NCBI RefSeq assembly: GCF_035083965.1
Contig: NC_089724.1
Coordinates: forward strand, 4,202,001-4,266,000
Direction: 5' to 3'
Origin: Branchiostoma lanceolatum
Taxonomy: Eukaryota; Chordata; Leptocardii; Amphioxiformes; Branchiostomatidae
DNA: 64,000 nucleotides
Shown here one piece after another: positions 56,315 through 64,000 of this stretch (positions are counted from its first letter, which is position 1; each line of letters opens with the position of its first letter). Made by a program: the position numbers and the translations under genes. The notes below the pieces were generated by a model. It was not told the origin of the DNA and did no database searches. It saw only the letters and a program-made list of their open reading frames with translations.

Positions 56315-57080
56315 TGATTTGATTATATGGATGACATCATCTTGGAACCCCAAAACTGATGCGAGCGTGCGAATGAAAAAAAAAGTTTGGCCCAAAAAAA
56401 TGTTGTCTTAAGAATGAAATCTACGTTGTCATGAAGGATGAACAAAACTTTATTCTTTATTAAAAATTGCAACAAAACTTAGCACACGTACATGGTATTG
56501 TATACCAGTACCGGATAATAGATTCTTCATTTTTCTTCCTCCACATCTTCTTCGTTGACATTGGAACTGACATTGACATTCTACGACATCAGTATCCGTT
56601 GTCCGAAATATTTTCTTCCTGCAATTAACAGCTGTATTTCCCTATTTTGCAGCTGCTATGTATGATGTACAGTACCTTTTTATTTTATTTTGGAAGCCGA
56701 AATAAAGCATTATGGAGTGAGCTTGACTATCGTGTTCTGTTATAATGAATAAACAACAACAATATCGTATGGAATGCTAACTATAGCCTCGTTACTGGTG
56801 TCATATGATGGCTGTTGCATGCAACCATTGCAGTACCGAAAGCATCCGATAGGTCTAGCATCAGATTCACTGACCCCAACATACGTATCATTCTCTGCAG
56901 TCTAGTGAAATAAACGCTAGCCTAATGCATGTCATTTGCAAATCGCAAATATATACTTAAACAAATAAGACATTTAAACATTTTAATTAGACATTTAAAG
57001 ATTGTGAATTCAACGAGATCCACTAATGCGGCATCAGTAATCCCCATGCACTCTTCAGCTAACCCATTCCCGGGAATCGT
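56315..57080. other. Dispersed-repeat remainder and gene-free stretch
   Basis: 56313-56400 continues the dispersed repeat (TTGATTTGATTATATGGA, GACATCATC, GCGAGCGTGCGAATG). Nothing further recognised up to the SURF1 retrocopy. Confidence 0.45.
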
Positions 57081-57085
57081 TGATG

Positions 57086-57089
<4 letters not shown>

Positions 57090-57116
<27 letters not shown>

Positions 57117-58436
57117 GGAAGACAGTGGATCATCAGTTTATTTCTTCCTTTTATACACAGAAAAAACTGTGGACAGGAAAGTTCATTCCAACTGTAGCTA
57201 AAACTCTACAGCATTGTGTTGTATAGCTAGCTGAGGTACAGTAATAGATTTGGCAAGATGTGTATAATAGACTGATCTAAAATTAATGTTGAAGAATATA
57301 TCCACATACATACATGATTGCAGAATAGCAATGTTTAATCAAATACTGTTCACTTGATTAGACACAATGATGAATGGAGATCTGCCTCAAAAAAACTGCT
57401 GGTCCTACTGTTAGCTTCACTACAGAAGGTTGGGAACCTGTCTGAAACTTAAATCCTAGTCCTATACAAGCTACTGGTATATCCTTATCTTGGCACCTTC
57501 TTGAAGTAGGTCCAGTACCATCCCAAGGTAGTCAAGATGCTCAGTGAGTACCATGTGAGGATGTACTGCATATGTTCATTTCTAAGCTGCACCCTGGTTT
57601 GACCCCCTATAGGTCCGCCTGGCACAGTGCTCCCTCCAACTGCTTCTATATAGATGGGCTGAGCCTCCGTTAACTGAGCCATGGCCTCCACATCCCTGAA
57701 GTGCCATCTGTTGTGTGCGATGTCGTTCTTTGGGACAAATGGTGCTCTCTTTTCATTCAACCTCACTAGACCAGTAACTTCCACCTCTGCTGTAACCTGG
57801 CCATCTGGTCTTGTTTCTGGATTGATGTTTTTCTTGGACACCCATCCTCTGTTCACTAGAATTGTCCTCCCTGTATCTGAACAGTGGAAGGGTGTTACCA
57901 CCTGTGCCCCTGACTGTGCCCTGGGTCCCAACCCATCTCCTGCATCATGGGTGTTCAGGGAACGGGGTAGGAGGTACATCTCCTTGGAGTGATCAAAACT
58001 GCCTCTCACTTTGACTGGTCTGTACTCCATCATCTCAAGATCCTGCTGCTCTGTAGGTATAGGAACAGGAGGTCTGTTAGTCATGGCTTCCATGTCTTTG
58101 ATCAACTCTAACTTCCACTGTCTCCTCTGGACCTGCCACGTGCCCAGACCAAACGCTGCAGCAGGGATAGACAGGAGGAACCAGGCGTGGGGAGGGGGGA
58201 GGAGGCTGGACCGGGAGGTGGTCTGACTGGCATATCTGGTACCTGGACTAAATGTCCTGTTTCTTGCTGCCAACAAGCCACCCTGTGACCCTTTCCTGAC
58301 GCACTGTAACGAGACCCTACTCAAGGAAAATGCGCTCATTTTGTCAGCAGCTTTGTTGAATGTCCACAGGTACGGGTTTAGTCAAAAGAGTCTTTTGTAG
58401 AGAGGTGTAGTCATGTAATAAGCCCTGGAGTAAAAT
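57090..58436 (-). mobile_element. Processed retrocopy (SURF1 mRNA) with poly(A) and target duplication
   Basis: On the minus strand a 97-nt 5' leader, an intronless open frame and a 3' UTR of about 370 nt end with AATAAA (57142-57137), 20 nt later a run of 27 A (57116-57090). The words TTGATGAAGG at 57080-57089 and 58437-58446 (plus strand) flank it as a 10-bp direct repeat. Poly(A), absence of introns and a flanking duplication are the hallmarks of LINE-mediated retroposition. Confidence 0.9.
57485..58339 (-). CDS. SURF1: SURF1, cytochrome c oxidase assembly factor (intronless)
   Basis: One uninterrupted frame of 284 residues, complete against the roughly 300 of vertebrate SURF1. Residues 1-45 are rich in Arg and Ser with no acidic residue, as in a mitochondrial targeting peptide. 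Transmembrane segment 1 is at about 52-66, followed by the family signature GLGTWQVQRRQWK (64-76). VNRGW is at 162-166, and transmembrane segment 2 at about 259-279 (YILTWYSLSILTTLGWYW). SURF1 sits in the inner mitochondrial membrane and assists early complex IV assembly around COX1 and its heme. Vertebrate SURF1 has many introns; this copy has none and lies in a retrocopy (57090-58436). No stop or frameshift breaks it, so it is either recent or under selection. Whether an intron-bearing parent exists elsewhere cannot be seen here. Confidence 0.95.
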   Translation of the reverse strand: MSAFSLSRVSLQCVRKGSQGGLLAARNRTFSPGTRYASQTTSRSSLLPPPHAWFLLSIPAAAFGLGTWQVQRRQWKLELIKDMEAMTNRPPVPIPTEQQDLEMMEYRPVKVRGSFDHSKEMYLLPRSLNTHDAGDGLGPRAQSGAQVVTPFHCSDTGRTILVNRGWVSKKNINPETRPDGQVTAEVEVTGLVRLNEKRAPFVPKNDIAHNRWHFRDVEAMAQLTEAQPIYIEAVGGSTVPGGPIGGQTRVQLRNEHMQYILTWYSLSILTTLGWYWTYFKKVPR

Positions 58437-58452
58437 TTGATGAAGGTTAGAC

Positions 58453-58580
58453 ATCTACTCTCCAAGCAGAGGATGGGTTCCGGCAGGGTTTTGGCTTGTT
58501 TTTAGGCGTTTTTGTCGGGCTTTCTACTTTTCATATTTGTTTTGTCTCTATTATTAAAGAGACGAAACAAATAACGGAAT
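58453..58580. mobile_element. MITE left half, TACTCTCCAAGCAGAGG family
   Basis: Starts CTACTCTCCAAGCAGAGG a few bases upstream of the SURF1 retrocopy and continues GTTTTTAGGCGTTTTTGTCG, GGCTTTCTACTTT as in 17889-18088. The right arm is absent; a short hairpin TTTGTTTTGTCTC/GAGACGAAACAAA follows. Confidence 0.65.
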
Positions 58581-58584
58581 GATA

Positions 58585-60085
58585 ACAGTTGACGTTACAT
58601 TGACTGCATGTATCAATATAGCGTTGAGCGGGAGGCGACCCCAGCCGTTCAGAACGGCGGATGTCGCAATTATGAAGACGGCACGAGCGGAGGTCGAAGG
58701 TCGCTTCCTCAGCGTAATTCCCTACGATTGATCGACAGACCAATCCTACTAAGATTTGTTTAAAACCAAACATACAGTTTAATGTATTCTAGACAAGCCT
58801 AGATATCTATTCTGATAAGAAGCGGTTCTTATTTCATGCGCAATTAAGGAAGGCTATGGTTTTCTGTGAGTGGCCGTGTACTACTCCTGTACAAATTGTC
58901 CTGGTTTTTACTTGGTTTCGTTGTGCCCCCTGCTATCATTCAAGTCTCCAAGCAGACCCAACGGTTGCAAAGACCGTATCCAACTGGCAGAAGGAGTTTT
59001 TATAGCAACCGACGGTGCCTGACAACTTCTCTGGCTGACTGGAGCTTCCCTGGCTTGTACGAATTTGGCACCGTGGAGATCTGCTTTGAGATTACTATCA
59101 TTCGGCGTCTTGAAAGCGAGCCAAAAAGGTGTTAATCAATGCTTCGACTCCCCTCTTTGCTGTCTAGTGACCTACCCTGAAGAGAGTAACAATGTCAGAC
59201 TTGGCGGCAGTTCAGAGAACCAGAATGATAACATACATCGGAAAACAGCACATAACAAGCTCTAAATGGGTGCGCCTAATAGCTGTGTGGGTCTATAAAG
59301 CCACCGTGATCACTGCCTGCCTGTCTATAATCAGACATGCATTAGACGAGTGCCAAACCAGACTTCCAATGCTCCAAGTATCCTATTACACCATTTCCGC
59401 CGTACATCCCGGCAGGCTGCCACTCTGCAATATTCACATACTAAAAAATAACATATCTGAACATTTTGACGAAATACACCATTGCAGTTCCAGTGACACA
59501 TACCGGAGGGCCCAAAATCGACCTTGACCTTCCACCTCCCAACACCTACCCACATACCAAATATCATTACAATCCGTTTAGACGTTCTTCAGTTATGCTG
59601 ACTTTAAGCATCCGGACGCACAAACTTAGTCACGCACGCAAGCACACAAGTAAGCACACGCAAAACAATATCTGCATGAAAAAGTCTTTTTTCATGGAGA
59701 TAATGACTGCGGACTCTAACCAAGAAACAAACAGACGAACAAACGAACAAACAAACAGACACCATGCCATCTGATTACAATACCCCGTTTTCACGGACGT
59801 AATGAGCAAAAACGTCTAGTCTCCACCAGGCCTTACTACGGAGGTATGGATCGTAGAATTCGTAAAAAAAGGAATAATTGGCCAGTTAAGAGTCAGTCCA
59901 CGGTATATATTAAAGGAAATAATTCCCCCTCGCCTGCAAATGAAACCCTCTGGTGCCCAAACTTCCCTGGCAAATATTCTCCCTATGGCTGTAGACTGGT
60001 TTATTTCCACACAAACAAGGCGGGTAGAAACTGTTTGTCCACACATCACATCGTCACACATTGTTATAAAGAATCACACTTAGAT
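58585..60085. other. Gene-free stretch with worn repeats
   Basis: No gene recognised. AGTCTCCAAGCAGACCCAAC (58942) starts what looks like another transposon relic, with GGAGATCTGCTTTGAGA near 59075 as its possible inverse. CATACCAAATATCATTACAA (59556) matches in inverse the common repeat word near 53610. Confidence 0.35.
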
Positions 60086-60087
60086 AT

Positions 60088-60536
60088 AAAGAATTCTAAA
60101 AAGCATTAATAAAAACATACAAATTAATATAACCAACATTTTTTTCATTGAAGGATAGGTCTTAATCTTTACGCAAACCCATAAGATTCCGCTGGTTTGA
60201 GGCCACATGATATATATCACAACTTACATACAATCAAAATAACATCAACATAGACCTAGTACTTTAAAATCGGAATTGAGCGTAGCTGGCGTAGTTAGTC
60301 TGATAGAGACTAGAATTCTAAAAAGCATTAATAAAAACATACGAATTAATATAACCAACATTTTTTCATTGAAGGATAGGTCTTAATCTTTACGCAAACC
60401 CGTAAGATTCCGCTGGTTTGAGGCCACATGATATATATCACAGTTTACATAAAATCAAAATAACATTAAGATAAACCTAGTACTTTAAAATCGGAATTGA
60501 GCGTAGCTGGCGTAGTTAGTCTGATAGAGACTAGAG
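60088..60536 (+). repeat. Two-copy 224-bp tandem duplication
   Basis: AGAATTCTAAAAAGCATTAA opens both copies, at 60090 and 60312. The pair is about 97 percent identical by eye through GCTGGCGTAGTTAGTCTGAT. Recent local duplication, non-coding. Confidence 0.92.
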
Positions 60537-60539
60537 AAC

Positions 60540-62240
60540 TCAAATCCCAAACGGCCCGACTGGCCTTAGGTTCAAGGCTATGCAGGCAAAGTGCTGAAAA
60601 ACAAACCATTTACCTTCGTCTGTAGTTCACATTTTAGTTCAATGTATTGTATCCAATGGCCCAGTCGCACGCACCCTGCATTAAACATTTATGCAGGCAC
60701 GACCCATCGATCTTATATATACAATTTATATTCTGAGAAGTCATCGGTATAAGACCACGTGGTTTCTCCCGCCATTTTCCCTAGAAATGGTGACCCCCCA
60801 AGAACGCACAGGCATCTGAATGATTCTCCTAGTACGGATGTTGGGGTGAAATATTGCACCGTTTTCTGGCTGCCGGGTGTCTCATTGACGCCTGATCTGT
60901 GTATTGAAGTGAGCGGTAGTGCCACAGAAGATCACAGAAGCCCGGCTGTCAGAAAACGTTATCATCTTCATTCCTAACATCTGCTTGGAGATTAATCTGA
61001 ACGCATCAACCAAACGCAATCCCAAAACGTAAACAGTTTTTTTCAGCATTTTTACAAATATGAACAAAGGCGATTAATTCAAGAAATACGGCATATTAAA
61101 TAATACCAAAATTTAGGAAGGTTTGTCGTTGCGTGGATACCGTTTACTTGGAATGTAAGGGAAAGTCTTTGTGTTTTCTTCGCGTTTTGTTGTCTCTCGG
61201 ATTTCATCCGGCGGTCGGAACAAAATGTGAGGAAGTCTCGAAGAAACGACACGGTCTTGTCTTCAAGAAACAAGGAGTGAGTGATTCTTTCTCTTTCTTA
61301 TTCCTGCGACTTTGCACGTCTCAACGTCCGTCTTGGAGCGAGATACTTCCCGTGGTCGTGTATTTAGCTCTAGCAGAGGGTTTACATGTATAACGGTACT
61401 GCGATGCGCTATGCTTAACATTTACGGGGGAAAAGCTTCAGATTTGTGCAGAATACCTATTTCTCATCACCTCCAAGCAGATGCGTGGGGTGGAAAATCT
61501 TAACATTTTTGAACTGCCCGGCTTCTATAAGGATAAGATAGTCAGTAATTATATTTTCAAATTTAGCAGACAAAAATGTACGTGGTGCACCCTTACACTG
61601 CTGTAGCAAAGCTACAAGAGAAGCCAGGAGTCAAATTTAACATTGATATCCACCATCCTAACATCTGCTTGAATTATATATACGTGTGTCAGCTAAAATT
61701 TCGTGGTCGTTTTGATGAACTGAAATTAATAGGTCAGCAAGCTGAAGTGAGAGGCACTGATTGTGGTGCCTCTATGTATTTTACTGCATATAGATCTCTC
61801 GATCATTACCTTCAAGATAAATTGCTGAGGATGGCATGATCTGGTATGTCATTTGACGACTGGGAATATTGCAAAATAGATTTTCTGCCAGGGACTTGAT
61901 GTATGATACAATTATACTTGGGGAGATTGGGTTTGTTTGTTAATTTACCCCACATATCTATTGATATTTGCATGTCTTGCCCTCTCTATATACTAGTATG
62001 TGTGTGTGTATGTCTGTCTTTCTGTGTGTATTTTAATATGTCATTTGAAATACACAATGCAGCATTGCCCTATATATATATACATACTCTGAGAGCTGCA
62101 CTTATTGTTTGTGGGACTGCGGAAGGGTTGTAAAGCAGAATGGGCATTAAGGGGGTGAAGTCTGCCATCTCTGATTGCCATTTTAATTTTAACACAGTGT
62201 TGAGATATTGGATCTGACTGCTAACGTATGATACAGTTGC
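60540..62240. other. Gene-free stretch
   Basis: No gene recognised. TCTGCTTGGAGAT (60980), ACCTCCAAGCAGATG (61470) and ACATCTGCTTGAA (61660) are short words like those at 3568 and 58943, possibly ends of one transposon family. The frame 61576-61839 (reading FRGRFDELKLIGQQAEV) has no gene signals. Confidence 0.35.
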
Positions 62241-62245
62241 ACACA

Positions 62246-62890
62246 CCTGGCTGTCTCCAAGACCCGTCTCTCCGTCCCAGAACAGAAATTAATTGCTTGT
62301 CGGGATGGAAAAAAAATGCCACCCTGTCTGTCCCAAAAAATGGGAACTTCATGCCATGAAATCGATGAAAATGCATGTTTGTAGGCTTAAAACGACAGCT
62401 TTAACAACGAAAATTAAAAAACATTGCATCTCTGTTTGCCGTGGTGTAATATTAGTAACCCTACCCCTGGACAAAAGAGGTTGGGAGTTTGAATCCTTAA
62501 CATGTTGGTGCTCACCCAACATGCATGCTACTGGAAAGGTTTGCAGTCCTTAGGAAGGGACGTTAAGCCTTGGTCCACTAATATGTTGTATTTGCAGAGT
62601 AGAGACTAAATCCCCGGTACAATGAACCTTTACTAGTAAATGAATACAATTTAACAGGGCGTTCCCCAGTTTTAGATTTCTTTTCCGTCACACTCATTAT
62701 TTGGGAGCCCAAGTTGTTAATTTTTGTCGTTGAATATTTCATTCAAAGCTTACGAAAATACAGTCCGATCAATTTTATGTCATGAAGTTTGTTTTTTTCG
62801 GATGGGGTGAATATATATATCTATCTATCCCTGGACAAGCAAATTTCTGTCCCAGGTTGGGGAGACGGGTCCTGGAGACAGCCCTGGTAC
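62246..62890. repeat. Inverted pair enclosing a SINE
   Basis: CTGGCTGTCTCCAAGACCCG at about 62248 pairs with CGGGTCCTGGAGACAGCC near 62865-62885, and ACAGAAATTAATTGCTTGTC with GACAAGCAAATTTCTGTCCC. Between the arms lies the first part of a family B SINE; its last part follows the right arm. Confidence 0.6.
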
Positions 62891-62960
62891 ATAGCGGCTG
62901 TCTTCTCTGTCACAACCAGAGGAAGATTAGCTCATTGGTGAGCTAAACTGTCTGGCGTCG
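62440..62960 (+). mobile_element. SINE family B, interrupted
   Basis: Head GGTTGGGAGTTTGAATCC, body AAGGGACGTTAAGCCTTGGT and CCCCGGTACAATGAACC up to about 62640. After about 245 bp of other sequence it resumes with GGCTGTCTTCTCTGTCACAA and GAAGATTAGCTCA. Compared with 37350-37675 the SINE is split by an insertion. Confidence 0.7.
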
Positions 62961-63240
62961 GCATGGCGCAGTGGCAGGGTGTTTGACCCGGAACCCAGAG
63001 GTCCTGGGTTCAAATCCGGGGTCCCCTGATTTGTCTCGTTGACGTTGTGCCATTTCCCCACTTCACTCAGGTGAAAATGAGTACCTATAGCAATAGCTTT
63101 TAGTTATGGACGTTTCTTGGATAGGACGTTAGATGGAGGTCCCGTGTTTGAGGAGAGCTAGGCATACCTCGAGCACCTAAAAGAACCAACCATGCTTCTC
63201 GAAAAGAGTAGGGGTCCTTCCTGGTGTGAGTGGATCAAAG
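62950..63240 (+). mobile_element. tRNA-derived SINE (family A), plus strand
   Basis: GGCATGGCGCAGTGGCAG (A box) and CTGGGTTCAAATCCGGGG (B box), then CCACTTCACTCAGGTGAAAA, GATAGGACGTTAGATGGAGG and AAAGAGTAGGGGTCC. Collinear with the inverse of 8690-9020. It runs directly into the exon at 63228-63576. Confidence 0.8.
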
Positions 63241-63576
63241 AGATCTGTCTGGACATGCAGCTTGTGCTGTTCATGATCAGTGCAAACCTGGTGTGTTACG
63301 CCATGAGGCAGTTTACTGTGTATGCAGAACAAACAAACAAACAAAACAAAACATGGTTTGAGATCAACCCACTCAGATTCCCTTTTTTCATTGTCATCTC
63401 TGGCTTGTTCTATTTTTTTTTAACAGTGGGAAGTGCCGTGCGGAAGTTCAAGAGGAGGAAATCCTCGGCCCAGATCGAGCTGACCGGGGCCTCAAACAAA
63501 AGCGGTCGCGGATGGACGGCAAGGAGACGCGCTAGCAAGGCAGTGTCCGCCATCATCCAGAAGACAGCAGGAGGAG
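63228..63576 (+). CDS. Exon of a two-membrane-segment protein (unrecognised)
   Basis: The open frame spans 63192-63644, but its first dozen codons are SINE sequence, so the exon proper probably opens near 63228 (reading WIKEICLDMQLVLFMI). Two hydrophobic segments are visible: MQLVLFMISANLVCYAM and FFIVISGLFYFFLTV, followed by a basic stretch VRKFKRRKSSAQIEL and TARRRASKAVSAIIQK. A donor-like GGAG|GTGGGA lies after 63576. It may be an internal exon of a membrane protein that continues beyond the window. Family not recognised. Confidence 0.4.
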
Positions 63577-63842
63577 GTGGGAAACAAACATTAACAATTT
63601 ACCGTAGAAGGGGAGATGTTTGCGGCGATTTAATTTTGCCCTAGAGAGAAAGCTGAACGTTCGTGGTAGTTTTAAGATTCGGGAAAGAGACAAGGGGGTA
63701 GGCGGGCAGAAAATAGAATAAGAATTTTCTCAGCCGTTTTTAGAGCAATGCGGACATAAAACCACCACAAACATTTTCCTTTTACAGTATTTCTAAAAAG
63801 ACTGCTTAGTGTAATATTTTGGCAGTTAAAGACAAATCACTT

Positions 63843-64000
63843 GATAAGATACAGTGATTATTTCCGGACCCTTTGAGTGACATCCATCACTCTTCTTCAG
63901 TATCACTAGAAATAGAATGAGCTGGCAGAACATGTATCTTAAATGATATCAATCAAACTCTACAACTAGATGATAAGATACAGTGATTACTTCCGTACGT
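63843..64000 (-). mobile_element. Penelope-like element fragment, tandemly repeated end
   Basis: On the minus strand CTGAAGAAGAGTGATGGATG followed by TCACTCAAAGGG matches the hammerhead-like region at 24315. GATAAGATACAGTGATTA occurs at 63843 and again at 63972, a 129-bp direct repeat cut by the window end. Tandem terminal repeats are typical of Penelope-like elements. Confidence 0.5.

Noticed and set aside
62950..63025. tRNA gene at the SINE head
   Set aside because: The sequence continues into the conserved SINE body shared with 8690-9020 and 5493-5765, so it is a SINE promoter.
63192..63227. N-terminal codons of the last open frame
   Set aside because: They are encoded by the 3' end of a SINE, so the ATG at 63192 is unlikely to be the true start.
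1..64000. CRISPR arrays, bacterial operons or integrated phage
   Set aside because: Introns, SINEs and LINE tails show nuclear animal DNA. The regular repeats seen are satellites or minisatellites without spacer structure.

Overview
The window is animal nuclear DNA. Genes are split by short GT-AG introns, microsatellites and hairpin-type DNA transposon relics are frequent, and there are many 5'-truncated non-LTR retrotransposon tails, tRNA-derived SINEs and 5S rRNA-like repeats. Gene content (ankyrin-MYND genes in a cluster, BTB-Kelch, CYP2-clan P450, SURF1) and repeat style fit an invertebrate deuterostome, most likely a lancelet (Branchiostoma). The species is inferred; no search was run.

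Layout. 1-4030: two short arrays of 5S rRNA-like units on the minus strand flank a plus-strand transcription unit of uncertain coding capacity, with a CCAAT/YY1-type promoter. 4030-13190: gene-poor, with LINE and SINE tails, a degenerate GA-rich array, an inverted duplication and a few exon-like segments on the minus strand. 13190-20070: a LINE remnant, then ankyrin-MYND gene A (+) flanked by direct copies of its own upstream region. 20072-23257: a complete five-exon BTB-BACK-Kelch gene (+). 24470-35540: ankyrin-MYND genes B and C (both -), paralogous to A with the same five-exon plan. 36000-39860: LINE, SINE and ACTC-microsatellite sequence. 39865-44765: a complete seven-exon cytochrome P450 (+). 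45000-57000: repeats, including a second copy of the P450 5' flank with no gene attached, a 136-bp satellite and orphan exons. 57080-58448: an intronless SURF1 gene with a poly(A) tract and target-site duplication, hence a retrocopy with an intact frame. 58450-64000: repeats and one two-membrane-segment exon at the right end.

The genes do not form an operon or one pathway. A, B and C are a local family expansion; two of them (A and C) share paired CACGTG elements near the start codon. The P450 is an ER mono-oxygenase, SURF1 a mitochondrial cytochrome c oxidase assembly factor, and the Kelch protein a probable Cullin-3 substrate adaptor. The most notable points are the SURF1 retrogene, a transposon that supplies the C-terminus and stop codon of gene C, a GC-AG intron and a TG microsatellite kept in the same intron among the paralogues, relics of lost tandem gene copies, and a hammerhead-like motif in Penelope-type fragments.
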